Shown piece by piece: positions 17,257 to 27,130 of a stretch of 64,000 nt of DNA. Within the stretch, counting starts at the first letter, position 1, and the number at the start of each line of letters is the position of its first letter. The DNA is taken from the NCBI GenBank assembly GCA_015056625.1, contig SVFY01000009.1, positions 1-64,000 on the forward strand, in the 5' to 3' direction. The translations under genes were made by a program, and so were the position numbers. The notes under the pieces were generated by a model. The model ran no database searches. It was not told the DNA's origin and saw only the letters and a list, made by a program, of their open reading frames with translations. Source of the DNA: Butyrivibrio sp. GTDB taxonomy: Bacteria > Bacillota > Clostridia > Lachnospirales > Lachnospiraceae.

Positions 17257-19695
17257 ATGGCAAGCAAAAGCTTAAGAACAAGAATCATCATAGTCCTTTA
17301 CATCATTAGCTTTACCATATCTCTTTTCATCTTTTCCGCTTTGATGAGCCGGGTATCTGTGGATGTTGAATGTACTGCATATTCACAGTATACGGTTTCA
17401 GGCGGTGATATTTACTATGCCCAGAACATGAAGGGCACAGGCGGTATCTTCAAGATGAATGGCAAGGGCAATGTTTCGAGGATGTACCTCACAAAGAGTA
17501 TTGGAGATAAGAGGATTCTTGGGATCACAAATCGCGGGGATAACATTTATGCTGTGTTGTCTTCTTTTATAGAAGAAAAGGATCCAAATGATCCGGATGC
17601 CATCAAATATACTGCAGCTTATCGCATCATCTGTCTTGATAAAAAGCTTGCTCTTCAGACCCAGACACAGAAGTTCATCATTAGTGACGATGAGATGATC
17701 AGTGGATTTACCGCTGATGACAAGGCTCTTTTCATAACAACAATAAGCCTGGACGGTCAGAACGTAAGAGTTTACTCAGTTGATGTCAACCAGCTTAAAG
17801 ACCCCAAGGATGTTGCAACAGATGCTCTTAAAGTATCATCTGTCAGATCCAAAAAAGCTACTGAGGGCAGGTTCTTTGCTGATGCTATCTACACTGCAGA
17901 GGGGCTGCTTGTAAGAACTGATTGTGATGTCCCTGCAGGTGCTTTTGCAATTGACCCCTATATTCAGAGCGCAGTTTCAAATATGAAGCTGACCATCGGA
18001 CAGCTCTGCTCACTGTATTCAACCTATATCATCTGGTATCTGGCAGGTCTTGCTATCTGGTTCGTAGTTCTGTATCTGCTGATCAAGACCTTCGAAAACA
18101 GGAACAGATCTTTCTATTATATCGTTATTGCTGAGGTTACTTTGTTCTTCATCGTGCTCCTTGGAACTATCCAGATAGCTAAAAACCAGGCAGATGCAAG
18201 GGCTACAGAGCACTCAAGATTTGGGATCATTTCACTTATCAGTCTTGCAGATGAAGCAGGACTTACTGAGAATATCGAATACACTGATGATTTTTACGAT
18301 TCAGAAAGATACTTTGAGATCGCAGGAAGCCTTGGAGAATTTGTAAAAAGAGAAGGAAATTCTGACATCTTCTATGATGTATTCGTATATAGACTTAGAG
18401 ATGGAATTGTCTGTGCAAGTGGAAGTGGAAGAAACAGACAGACTCTTACCGAGGTTTATGGACAGGATCTGGATTCTCTTGCCAACAATATCTACAGGGG
18501 ACAGAGGTACACTGCAGTAGATACTGAGATCGAGGGACAGAACTACAGGGCAATAGCAGCTGCTGTAGATATTCTTGCTCCAGAGTATGCCCTGGTTGGC
18601 ATCATCAATTCAACAACAACTGATGCCACAGTTTTTGCAGATAACAGAGGAGTGATCCTTGCATTTTTGCTTATCTACTTCCTGGCAAGTGCATTAGTGG
18701 TACTTGTATGGTTCCTTCATATGAGAGACATTACAGCACTGGAGGGCGCTCTTTCAGCGACAGCCCTTGGAGGCGAAATGCCAGAAAAGCCGGTATTTAT
18801 CGGCCGTGACATCAAGGACATGTGGGACAGCGTTACAGAGATCCACAAGAGGATCGAGGAGATCGAATACGCCAAGATAAGGATATTGGAGGCATACTTT
18901 AGATTCGCTCCAAAGAATGTTGAAAAGGTTCTTGGCAAGAAGTCAATCCTTGAAGTTCAGAGCGGAGATACCTGCAGCATTCAGGGCACGATCTCAATGA
19001 TCGGTCTTGACCTTAAGGGCGGAAAGACCTTAAGAAAGCTTGACAAGATGATCGAAAACATAGGAGTTTACCAAAAGGATCACAACTCCATCATCATTGG
19101 CAAAGCTCCTGACCTTTCAAGACTTCAGCTGCTTTATCTTAATGATGAAAAACAATGTGTAAGGTCCTATATTGATCTGTTTGGTTCAAGCTTTGGAAAT
19201 AGTGATAACGCCAATATTTCAGCAGTGCTGTTCTTTGACAGGTCAAGATTTGGCGTAATAGGAAGTGAAGAAGAGTCCACAACCTACATGTATTCTGACA
19301 ATCAGGATCTAATCACTCAGATCAGCAGATTTATCACTCTTCACGGCCTTGGGCTTGTAATAACTGAGACTGTAAAGAGAAGAGAGAACATAAATATTCC
19401 ACTTCGTTTTGTGGGATACGCAGGCAAGGATACAGACGGCAATATGGTTCAGCTCTATGAAGTACTTGATGTTTATTCAGCCAAGAAAAGAGCTGAGAGA
19501 ATTGCTACTTTGGATAGATACAACGAGGCACTTCGTTTGTTCTATGAAAAAGATTTTTACATTGCCAGAACCAAGTTCTCAGACATCTTAAAGGAAACAC
19601 CGGATGATGACCTTGTTAAGTGGTATGTATTTGAAGCTGACAGGTACTTAAATGAGAACGTTGAAGGCGATGCACACAAGATAATCCATCTTTGA
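17257..19695 (+). CDS. Four-TM sensor protein with degenerate cyclase-like cytoplasmic domain
   Basis: 812 residues. TM1 about 9-31; an outer region about 32-250 with beta-propeller-like strands (GGDIYYAQNMKGTGGIFKMN); TM2 254-280, TM3 286-308; a second outer, Cache-like region 310-462; TM4 465-487; then a cytoplasmic part. The C-terminal part (about 540-790) follows the outline of class III cyclases: AYFRFAPKNVEKVLGKK at the entry, and the tail RFVGYAGK ... QLYEVLD ... a TPR-like helix pair. The metal-binding Asp residues and the catalytic Asn/Arg motif are not recognisable (GTISMIGLDLKGG replaces the usual ADIRGFT region). It is best read as a pseudo-cyclase that senses outer signals and perhaps binds a nucleotide or the active cyclase (5013). 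Inference, but the domain outline is clear. Confidence 0.72.
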   Translation: MASKSLRTRIIIVLYIISFTISLFIFSALMSRVSVDVECTAYSQYTVSGGDIYYAQNMKGTGGIFKMNGKGNVSRMYLTKSIGDKRILGITNRGDNIYAVLSSFIEEKDPNDPDAIKYTAAYRIICLDKKLALQTQTQKFIISDDEMISGFTADDKALFITTISLDGQNVRVYSVDVNQLKDPKDVATDALKVSSVRSKKATEGRFFADAIYTAEGLLVRTDCDVPAGAFAIDPYIQSAVSNMKLTIGQLCSLYSTYIIWYLAGLAIWFVVLYLLIKTFENRNRSFYYIVIAEVTLFFIVLLGTIQIAKNQADARATEHSRFGIISLISLADEAGLTENIEYTDDFYDSERYFEIAGSLGEFVKREGNSDIFYDVFVYRLRDGIVCASGSGRNRQTLTEVYGQDLDSLANNIYRGQRYTAVDTEIEGQNYRAIAAAVDILAPEYALVGIINSTTTDATVFADNRGVILAFLLIYFLASALVVLVWFLHMRDITALEGALSATALGGEMPEKPVFIGRDIKDMWDSVTEIHKRIEEIEYAKIRILEAYFRFAPKNVEKVLGKKSILEVQSGDTCSIQGTISMIGLDLKGGKTLRKLDKMIENIGVYQKDHNSIIIGKAPDLSRLQLLYLNDEKQCVRSYIDLFGSSFGNSDNANISAVLFFDRSRFGVIGSEEESTTYMYSDNQDLITQISRFITLHGLGLVITETVKRRENINIPLRFVGYAGKDTDGNMVQLYEVLDVYSAKKRAERIATLDRYNEALRLFYEKDFYIARTKFSDILKETPDDDLVKWYVFEADRYLNENVEGDAHKIIHL

Positions 19696-19712
19696 GAAAG
19701 GGTTTTTAAACC

Positions 19713-20951
19713 ATGGGCGAGGGATTTGGACTTCTTAATATTCTGATCCAGACTATTAAGTCCAAGATGACTGGACTTGTTACCAAGTTCAGACTCTACA
19801 CAAACTGGAACTTCATAAAGACCAAGATTGTTGTAAGGATCCGAGACTTCTTCGCCAACATGATTGGCGTCAAGCCAAGGAACAAGGAGGACTACTACAC
19901 CATTGGACGGTGGATGTTCAGTAAGCGCCTCCTGTACGCATTGGTTATTATCATTGGTGTTTTGAGCATCTGGTACATCACATCAGAGACTACTCTTTTC
20001 AGAAAGTTTTCTGAGGATGGGATCCAGACTTATAAATACAACTCAGTAAGACTTCGCACTGCAAAAGGAAGAGTAAGGATTACCGGAAAGAGCGGATACC
20101 TGGCATACGACGGCAGTGTTGAAAAGGGATATGTTACCGGCGATGGAACCCTCTATAACAAGGACGGCAATGTGGTTTACAAGGGAGCATTCCTTCAGAA
20201 CAAATATGAGGGCTTTGGAACACAGAACTACGACAGCGGAGTCCTTAAGTATAAGGGGGCATTCCATGAAAACCTCTACGAGGGAGACGGTGTTCTCTAC
20301 AGAGAGGATGGAACTACAGAATATAACGGCGAGTTTTCAGAGGGCATGAAAAATGGCCATGGAACCTTGTTTGACACAGGTGAAAACGAGATCTATGAGG
20401 GAACCTTTAGCAGCGACCATATAGCTTACAATGAGCTTCTTGGGAAAACAGTATCTGAGGTTTCAGACTGCTACAAGGCCCACAGAACACTTTTTATGAC
20501 ACCAACAGAGACGGTTGCCATCATGGATGAGATAGGAGCCCTCTATCACGCCAGGAGCGATGCTGAGTCCCTTGAGGATGAAGAGGTAGTTGATTCAGTA
20601 TATGTTCTTTCAAATACCTACAACCTTGGAAACGAAGTGGTAGATACTGTTCCGGAGCTCATAGAGGTTTTTGGGGATCCTTCATATGAAGGTAACTCCA
20701 ATGTGATCCTTCCTGAGGCAGTTGCCATCAACAAGTTAAATGAAAAAGAAAATACCCTGTTTGGAAAGGTTGACATGGATGTGGAACAGACCTATTCAGA
20801 CGTGGCAGAAGTAAACAGTTTTGACAGAAAATATGTAGTTTACATCTATTCCTTTAAGCGAGGAGACGTAATGTACTCCTTCGTCTGCAAGGAAAAGGGT
20901 GCAGATTTTGACTTCTATTACATAACAGGAGCAGGAGATGAGAGTGCTTGA
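19713..20951 (+). CDS. Single-TM MORN-repeat protein
   Basis: 412 residues. A basic N-terminal cytoplasmic segment (1-70), one TM helix (73-90), then about four MORN-type repeats (about 128-235), visible as GDGTLYNKDGNVVYKGAF, YEGFGTQNYDSG, YEGDGVLYREDG and GHGTLFDTGENEIYEGTF. The C-terminal 170 residues are acidic and of unknown fold. MORN repeats are protein or lipid interaction modules. With the TM helix the repeats would face the outside. The stop codon overlaps the next gene by 14 nt, so the MORN protein and the TolC-like protein are probably made together. Role in the machine is unknown; an envelope scaffold is plausible. Confidence 0.75.
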   Translation: MGEGFGLLNILIQTIKSKMTGLVTKFRLYTNWNFIKTKIVVRIRDFFANMIGVKPRNKEDYYTIGRWMFSKRLLYALVIIIGVLSIWYITSETTLFRKFSEDGIQTYKYNSVRLRTAKGRVRITGKSGYLAYDGSVEKGYVTGDGTLYNKDGNVVYKGAFLQNKYEGFGTQNYDSGVLKYKGAFHENLYEGDGVLYREDGTTEYNGEFSEGMKNGHGTLFDTGENEIYEGTFSSDHIAYNELLGKTVSEVSDCYKAHRTLFMTPTETVAIMDEIGALYHARSDAESLEDEEVVDSVYVLSNTYNLGNEVVDTVPELIEVFGDPSYEGNSNVILPEAVAINKLNEKENTLFGKVDMDVEQTYSDVAEVNSFDRKYVVYIYSFKRGDVMYSFVCKEKGADFDFYYITGAGDESA

Positions 20952-23010
20952 TCATAAGCAAAAGCTGAATACTGTAAAGAGTATATTTGCAGGTACTCTG
21001 GCAGCAGTATGCCTTACTGTAAGCGCTATGCCAATTCAGGCAGAGGCTGTGCTCCCGGCTCAGAAAAAGCTCACCCTTGCTGCAGCAAGGAGGCTTGCTG
21101 TTGAAAACTCCACTGAGTATGAAAGCGCTGAGCTGACCATAGAGGCCAAAAAGGCTGCCTATGAAAGTGCTGTCAAGTCTGTAAAGCTAAAAGAGACTAG
21201 CATGAAGCAGTTCAGATGGAGCCCCGCTCTTAGTTTTAAATTTCCACAGGAACCCAATCTTGCAGAGGCTTCAGAGTTTAAATTTAAGCCTATTGCCAAA
21301 CAGTATGAAGTAAGTGTTGCTGAGCACAACTATCAGGACAAGGTCTTTGCAATAAATGAAAAGACCAACAATCTCTACTGCGAGATAGTGGTACTTCAGG
21401 AGACCATCGCCTTTAATGAAAGGCGTCTTGAAGCAACCAAGGATGGTCTTGCCAAGAACGAAGCCAGGCTCCGGCTTGGACTTGCCAGTAAGGCTGACGT
21501 AGACAAACTTGAAAAGAAAGTCACATCCTTAAACAACAAGGTGGCAGCTGACAGGAGAACTCTTGAGGCGGACCTTAAAAAGCTCACCAAAATGGTGGGA
21601 ATGGATGTTACAACAGGATATACATTTGAAAAGCCCTACATTGAGGCGACCATAGACAGAACTCAGCTCCAGCCCCTTATTCAGTACACAAGGGACAGAG
21701 ATCAGACCTACTATGAGGCCTGTATCAATGAGTTCTCTGCAAGAACAGAGCTCACAACCAATGCAAGTCTCATGAAGCAGCATTACGGCAGTGAATATGG
21801 AATGATCGAGTCCTATGTGAGCATAGCTTTAAACGGCGGTGAAGTTAACAAAAAGGCTTTCACCAAGCAGTACAAAGCATTCCTTACTCAGATAGACAGC
21901 CACTGGCAGGGCAAAAAGAAGATCTTCTGGTTCCTTAAGCTTCCAAAGATATGGTTTAAGGGAGACCTTGATGGAACAAGATATATAGAAGACGACGCAA
22001 CAGTCCTTCAGACCAACGTACTTGATTACGTTTCAGCCCTTAACGACAAGAAGGGTGCAAGAGAAGAACTGGATCAGAGCGTAACTGATGCTTTTAATAA
22101 TTACATTTCCGTTCGTAATTCGTATAAACAGTATATAAAGGATGTTGCTGACGCAGAGGAGAATCTTAAAAAGGACGAAATAAGAAACCGTGCAGGTGAA
22201 ATGACTTTTGACGAGTACGACTCAGCAATGTCAAGTTTTGAGGAACTTCAGAACAATATGCTGGATTCCATGAAGCTGTATACTACAACACTTTACTCCT
22301 TTGACAGGCTTACCTGCGGAGGTATAAGTGCACTCCTTTCGGGAACAGATGCAGATATGAATTCAGCCCAGATAGGAGAGAGCTACATAGAAGGTAATAA
22401 GGCTGACGGTGCTTTCTACACACTGGAATCTTTGGTAGAGGGAACAATTTTCGAACTGACTCTTCATATACCTGAGGATTTCCCGGTTACCATAACTGAC
22501 TATGAGCTGTGGATAAACAACATACAGGTTGGAGAAAAAACACCATCAGATAAAAAACTTCGTCACCTTACTTTGGACTATGACACAGTAAATGAAGCCA
22601 AGATAAGGGTGTTCAATGGAGATGAGTTTATCGATGATGTGATCATCGATCCCACAGTTGAATCCGGTCCATTACCTATCAATACAGGATACGACATAAA
22701 GAGAGACCTTCCAGGTCAGGTTGGTACATTTAAGATCGAGCAGAATGAGACCACTGGACTTATGTCACTTACCATTGAACTTAACAGTGAACTTCCTGAA
22801 GTTACAAGCTTTAAGGTTCTAAACGATGAGGGCAAAGCCCTTGGCAAGGATGAGCCTATTGAAATTGACAAGCCACTTGTATATGTGGAGCTTCTTAGAA
22901 AATCACTGGATGACCTGACAGTGGAGTTTTACGACGAGGCTGGAGATCTTGTGGAAACAGCAAGATTTGATCAGGCCAACAGCGCAGTTATTCGAGAGGA
23001 TGAGGAATAA
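20938..23010 (+). CDS. TolC-like (outer-membrane-efflux-family) exported coiled-coil protein
   Basis: 690 residues. The N-terminal 36 residues look like a signal peptide (…VSAMPIQAEA). Residues about 40-460 have the pattern of the TolC/OEP family: LTLAAARRLAVENSTEYESA, long heptad helices, the ARLRLGLASKADV turn and a second helical hairpin with the same spacing near DEIRNRAGEMTFDEY. A beta-rich C-terminal part (460-690) is added, which TolC does not have. TolC proteins form trimeric outer-membrane channels, but the rest of the window looks gram-positive, so a trans-wall tube or periplasm-like spacer is more likely than an outer-membrane pore. It abuts the next gene directly (stop 23010, start 23011). 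Confidence 0.72.
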   Translation: MRVLDHKQKLNTVKSIFAGTLAAVCLTVSAMPIQAEAVLPAQKKLTLAAARRLAVENSTEYESAELTIEAKKAAYESAVKSVKLKETSMKQFRWSPALSFKFPQEPNLAEASEFKFKPIAKQYEVSVAEHNYQDKVFAINEKTNNLYCEIVVLQETIAFNERRLEATKDGLAKNEARLRLGLASKADVDKLEKKVTSLNNKVAADRRTLEADLKKLTKMVGMDVTTGYTFEKPYIEATIDRTQLQPLIQYTRDRDQTYYEACINEFSARTELTTNASLMKQHYGSEYGMIESYVSIALNGGEVNKKAFTKQYKAFLTQIDSHWQGKKKIFWFLKLPKIWFKGDLDGTRYIEDDATVLQTNVLDYVSALNDKKGAREELDQSVTDAFNNYISVRNSYKQYIKDVADAEENLKKDEIRNRAGEMTFDEYDSAMSSFEELQNNMLDSMKLYTTTLYSFDRLTCGGISALLSGTDADMNSAQIGESYIEGNKADGAFYTLESLVEGTIFELTLHIPEDFPVTITDYELWINNIQVGEKTPSDKKLRHLTLDYDTVNEAKIRVFNGDEFIDDVIIDPTVESGPLPINTGYDIKRDLPGQVGTFKIEQNETTGLMSLTIELNSELPEVTSFKVLNDEGKALGKDEPIEIDKPLVYVELLRKSLDDLTVEFYDEAGDLVETARFDQANSAVIREDEE

Positions 23011-25728
23011 ATGAAATTTCCAAAGCTTTCCTACGACAAGTTAATAAGAAGAGGTATAGCCATTACCTTGTGCGCAGCTACGCTGGCACTTGTTTTTGGC
23101 AAGAGTTTTCAGTCACGGGCTCTTTTTGATGAGAGTAAGGCCATCAACTATCAGACCTTCTCATCAAGGACTACAGTAGAAGATTCAGTACTTTTTATAG
23201 GAACTTATATCATTCACAAGGATGCCCTGACTGATGACCTCTATGAGAAAGCTCAGGATTCAGCTGCTGAGTCAGGTCAGAACAACATGTATTACAAGTC
23301 TGAACTGGCTGATGGAAACTGGTTTTTCCTTGATACAGTTGACAATGGCATCAAGGGAATTTCCTCCGAAGGTCTTCCTGAGAGCATCGATACCATCAAT
23401 CCTTTGTATGTGACCTACTATGTGGGATCTGATGGAGTTTTAAGGGATGCCAAGACCATGGCTGGACTAAATCCTTTTGATATTCCGGATCCCTATAACC
23501 TTGCTAATCTTCCGGAGCTTGATCCCATAAGGACCCAGTACACCATGTCAGAGGGAGCAACCAGTATTTCCCAGGAGGATTTCCTAAGTAACAGAAACTC
23601 CAAGGATTCAGGAAACCTTAGAAGTGATGTTTATTACTACCAGCTGTTGTCCACATTCTTTTCACTGAATCTTAGAGATGCGGCTACAGATAAGTGTGAC
23701 ACACAGCTTTCCAACTTAAATCAGTCCTATATTGCTCTAAAGGATGCAGGAGAAGATGAGCAGGCTGCCATTGTATATGACCTTATGAGTAAGGTGGATG
23801 CCACAAGAAGGCTTCTTATCATGGAGAGACTTTCTGAGATGGATGATAACCTCCTAAGTAAGCTCAACGAGTTATCTACTGGCACTTACTATACGCCTTA
23901 TGGCAACTTCAAGGATTCTTCCGAGGATAAAAACAAAGATAATCTTCCAGACTATCTGGTAGATCTTGAAGACTCTACAAAGGGGGATATGAGTTCATCT
24001 TTTACATCTAATCCTTTTGTACTTCAAATGTTCAAACAGCTGGGTATTGTCTCCAATTCAAGTGGATGGTGGACAGTACTTGAGGAGTACGAGGCAGATA
24101 AGGAGAAAAGAGCTGAGGAGGCCAATGAAGATAATGACGACTATGTAAGAGACAAGTCTCCTTCAGAGTATCCTTTCGTACAGGATGCAGCAATCATTGA
24201 GGCTATTGGAACCGCAATGGAGAACTGCAACAACAGCTACAACACATACAGAGCTAAGGCATTAGTTGATTCTGATGATCTCTTGCAGCACTTTATCTAT
24301 GATTACAGCACTCAGGTCATCGAGCAGACAGTTGGCACCACAGTTGGAGGCCCTATAGAGTTCCTTCAGCATGTCACCAATATAAAAGAAGATAAGATCA
24401 GCGACCAGGAAGGGGAGCTCACATATCTTTTAAACACTCTGATACCTATGGCAAGCAGCAGATATACTACATCTTCCAATGCTCAGCCAGGAGAAGCGTA
24501 TGTGGCTGCTACTTCAGAAGGAGCTAAAAAGTCCGCCCTGGAAGATCAGAAAGCCGACCAGGAAGCTGACAGAGCAATGCTCCAGTTCCTGATAGAGGCC
24601 ATGAGGCAGAGACAGACTGCTGAAACAGCCCTTGAATTTGTAAATGAGAGGATAACCATTACAGAAGGTCTTCTGTCAGCACTTCCTGATGGAGAGTACA
24701 GAACCTATTCAGCATCATCTGTTCAGGCCCACATTGTATGGCTCAAGGAAGAAGCCCAGAAGATCATTGATTCCGATGAATCCTTAAGATCCAAGCTGGC
24801 TGAGCTCCTTGCAAGGAAGAGCGCTCTTCAGGATAAAAGAGATGGCTGCCTTGATAACAATGACCTGGCAGGAGCCAAGAAATATGATGCACTGATCGCA
24901 GCAGTTGATCAGGACATTGCAAGAGAAATCGCAGGCGGTGCAAGCGGCAGCCAGGACAATCTGGCAGACAAACTGGTAGATAAGGCACTTTCAAAGTTGG
25001 CAGATGATGCCAATGCAGATCTTTCCGGTATTGCTGATGCACTTGCAGAACTTGGAGAGGACGACAAACTTGATGCCCTTGCTGATAAGGCTGAGGCTTC
25101 CGGAGCAGGAGCTGATACCCTTGCAGGTATAAGCGATGCTAAGAACAAAGGAGATGGCTCCGGTGTCGATTCGGATGCACTTCTTGCGCAACTGGAAGCT
25201 CTTTTCGGAAAGAGCCTTGATGAAATGGACGAGGATGAGCTTGCAGTAGCAGGAGCAACCTGCTCAAGACTTTCAAGATCAGGTATTACTCCGGCAGATT
25301 CACTGACTCAGATCATTGTAGGTAAGCTCGTAGATAAAAATAACAGATTTACTTACAGCCAGTACACTGAGAACGCATCCACAGAGTATATCAGCATGGA
25401 GACCCTGTCCAACTGTACAGATTTCAGATATTTTTACGATGATTCTAAAGCAATCGCTACCATGACCAAGGGGTCAATCGTATATATATTTAAGAGAGGT
25501 TCAGATGAGATGTATAAACAGGATACATCATCTGATGGAGAACCCCTTACTGAGAAGGTTGCATACCAGGGAGTGGTATTCCTGGATGAGGATGATACTC
25601 AGAACTACTTCAGTTGTGAAGCTGAGTATTGCAACAAGACCAAGTACGCTATCTGCCTTACAGCGCCCAAGCAGGCAGCAGTAAAAGACTATACCGAGAA
25701 ATTGGAGGAGTTCTTTAAAGATGGCTGA
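23011..25728 (+). CDS. Large N-terminally anchored extracytoplasmic protein, CIS-linked
   Basis: 905 residues, unknown family. One hydrophobic helix at about 14-31 (signal anchor or uncleaved signal) and a long extracytoplasmic region. Residues about 500-760 are Ala/Asp/Leu-rich coiled coil (KLVDKALSKLADDANADLSG). The ends are mixed alpha/beta. There is no lipobox or LPXTG motif. The gene begins at the base after the TolC-like stop codon and overlaps the cap gene by 8 nt, linking the envelope block to the tail genes in one message. It may form a sleeve or anchor through the wall for the tail; this is a guess from place and shape. Confidence 0.65.
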   Translation: MKFPKLSYDKLIRRGIAITLCAATLALVFGKSFQSRALFDESKAINYQTFSSRTTVEDSVLFIGTYIIHKDALTDDLYEKAQDSAAESGQNNMYYKSELADGNWFFLDTVDNGIKGISSEGLPESIDTINPLYVTYYVGSDGVLRDAKTMAGLNPFDIPDPYNLANLPELDPIRTQYTMSEGATSISQEDFLSNRNSKDSGNLRSDVYYYQLLSTFFSLNLRDAATDKCDTQLSNLNQSYIALKDAGEDEQAAIVYDLMSKVDATRRLLIMERLSEMDDNLLSKLNELSTGTYYTPYGNFKDSSEDKNKDNLPDYLVDLEDSTKGDMSSSFTSNPFVLQMFKQLGIVSNSSGWWTVLEEYEADKEKRAEEANEDNDDYVRDKSPSEYPFVQDAAIIEAIGTAMENCNNSYNTYRAKALVDSDDLLQHFIYDYSTQVIEQTVGTTVGGPIEFLQHVTNIKEDKISDQEGELTYLLNTLIPMASSRYTTSSNAQPGEAYVAATSEGAKKSALEDQKADQEADRAMLQFLIEAMRQRQTAETALEFVNERITITEGLLSALPDGEYRTYSASSVQAHIVWLKEEAQKIIDSDESLRSKLAELLARKSALQDKRDGCLDNNDLAGAKKYDALIAAVDQDIAREIAGGASGSQDNLADKLVDKALSKLADDANADLSGIADALAELGEDDKLDALADKAEASGAGADTLAGISDAKNKGDGSGVDSDALLAQLEALFGKSLDEMDEDELAVAGATCSRLSRSGITPADSLTQIIVGKLVDKNNRFTYSQYTENASTEYISMETLSNCTDFRYFYDDSKAIATMTKGSIVYIFKRGSDEMYKQDTSSDGEPLTEKVAYQGVVFLDEDDTQNYFSCEAEYCNKTKYAICLTAPKQAAVKDYTEKLEEFFKDG

Positions 25729-26311
25729 TTATCCCATTATTGCAGACGTAAGTCAGTTTATAGTTAAGACGCTCAGGGACAAGATGTGTCCAGAGCCAAT
25801 ACCTTCTCCCAACAACATAGAGATCTCGTCCCCCACTTCACAGGACGTTGACTACCTTGTTGGTGTTTATCTCTATGACATAAGAGAGGAGGCTGAAGTT
25901 TCAACCCCAAGGTACATCCAGAAGGGAAGAACACAGATAACGAAACCTCCACGACCATATTCTCTTTATTATATGGTCTTCATCAACGGATCAGGTCAGA
26001 TGGGCCTTAAAGATCCGGATATGCAAAAAATCATTGGGAAAATAGCGCAGATAGTTAACGACAACAATTCTATCTACCCCAATGAGCTCCAAAACTGGCT
26101 CGATGTGCCGGAACCTCCTATTGTACTGTCTCAGGCGAAGATAAGTCTGGAGGAAAAGGAACGGGTGTGGAGGATGGTCAACAAACCCTATCAGATCTCA
26201 TTATTCTATAGGGCGGCCCCCGTTTACCTTTCAAGCGGCGAGTTTATCAATACTCCTCGCGTAAGCGATGCGAGCTTTGAAATTGGAGTTACCGGCGAAG
26301 AAAGGGGGTAA
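25721..26311 (+). CDS. Tail cap/terminator protein, DUF4255 (Pvc16/Afp16 type)
   Basis: 196 residues. The pattern VGVYLYDIREEAEVS ... KPPRPYSLYYMVFINGSG ... is that of the DUF4255/Pvc16 N-terminal family, which caps the end of the sheath and tube in eCIS particles. Length fits the family. Translation is coupled to the upstream gene (8-nt overlap). It is the first structural gene and marks the start of the tail operon proper. Confidence 0.88.
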   Translation: MADYPIIADVSQFIVKTLRDKMCPEPIPSPNNIEISSPTSQDVDYLVGVYLYDIREEAEVSTPRYIQKGRTQITKPPRPYSLYYMVFINGSGQMGLKDPDMQKIIGKIAQIVNDNNSIYPNELQNWLDVPEPPIVLSQAKISLEEKERVWRMVNKPYQISLFYRAAPVYLSSGEFINTPRVSDASFEIGVTGEERG

Positions 26312-26320
26312 AAATTCTAA

Positions 26321-27130
26321 GTGACAACAGTGATTTCAGCAAAGTTATCACTAGCAGTAGCTCTCACGGACACTACTACAGGTCGGGGAATTACTGAACC
26401 GGATGTCAGGTTCCTTAGAGATGGCAGGATGATACCTGTCATGCGAAAAGGAGAAGGGCTGTACATCATTGTAAACGAAGGCAGGGAAGACTTTCCCATG
26501 CGGATTGAGGTTTACGGGTACGATCCAAAAGACGTCACGGTGTGCTATGAACAGCTGGATCCAAGGCTTCCTACGCTTGATGTCTTCCTGATGCCGTCAG
26601 AGAAGAACAGGCTTGGAGGATCAGTACTTGAAATATTCGGAACCCTTTCAAAACTGGAATATATCGAGGCAATCAATCTCGAGCGCCCGATAGGTCTTTA
26701 TCACAGCATGCAGGAGAAAAAAGGTGTTTATACCATGAACCTTTTACCTGTGCGCACAGGAGGTGGATGCAGGCTCGATCAGCTAAGCTACGCGCTTACT
26801 GATGAAGCATCAGAGCGCTACGATGTCTTTACTGTAAAAGAGCAGGATGCACCACTTAAGATCATCCTAAGAGATCCTTTCCCAAAGCAGCACAAGCTAA
26901 ATGATAAGATCTTCCGTATCATTTATGGCAGAGCGGGTCCGGATGGTAAGTTCTCACTGAAGGTCAGAGATGACGCAAACTCACTTCCACATATTGTTCG
27001 TTTTGGAGTTGGAGGTAAGGAGTACTTCAGAAAAGTAGACTTTCATCTGGAAAAAGGTGAAATAGATCTTTTAAAGGATGCAATAAAGGTAGAGCCTGTA
27101 GACCAGAAAGGAGAGGAACAAGATGAGTAA
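26321..27130 (+). CDS. Unknown CIS protein between cap and PAAR genes
   Basis: 269 residues from a GTG at 26321, with an aagggggt site about 12 nt upstream. The first 90 residues read like a small beta sandwich of the carboxypeptidase-regulatory type (TGRGITEPDVRFLRDGR ... RIEVYGYDPKDV). The rest is mixed alpha/beta with an acidic tail. No TM helix. Similar genes of unknown role often sit between the cap and the PAAR/sheath genes in eCIS clusters (from memory). It overlaps the PAAR gene by 8 nt. A part in cap or spike assembly is possible. Confidence 0.6.
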   Translation: MTTVISAKLSLAVALTDTTTGRGITEPDVRFLRDGRMIPVMRKGEGLYIIVNEGREDFPMRIEVYGYDPKDVTVCYEQLDPRLPTLDVFLMPSEKNRLGGSVLEIFGTLSKLEYIEAINLERPIGLYHSMQEKKGVYTMNLLPVRTGGGCRLDQLSYALTDEASERYDVFTVKEQDAPLKIILRDPFPKQHKLNDKIFRIIYGRAGPDGKFSLKVRDDANSLPHIVRFGVGGKEYFRKVDFHLEKGEIDLLKDAIKVEPVDQKGEEQDE

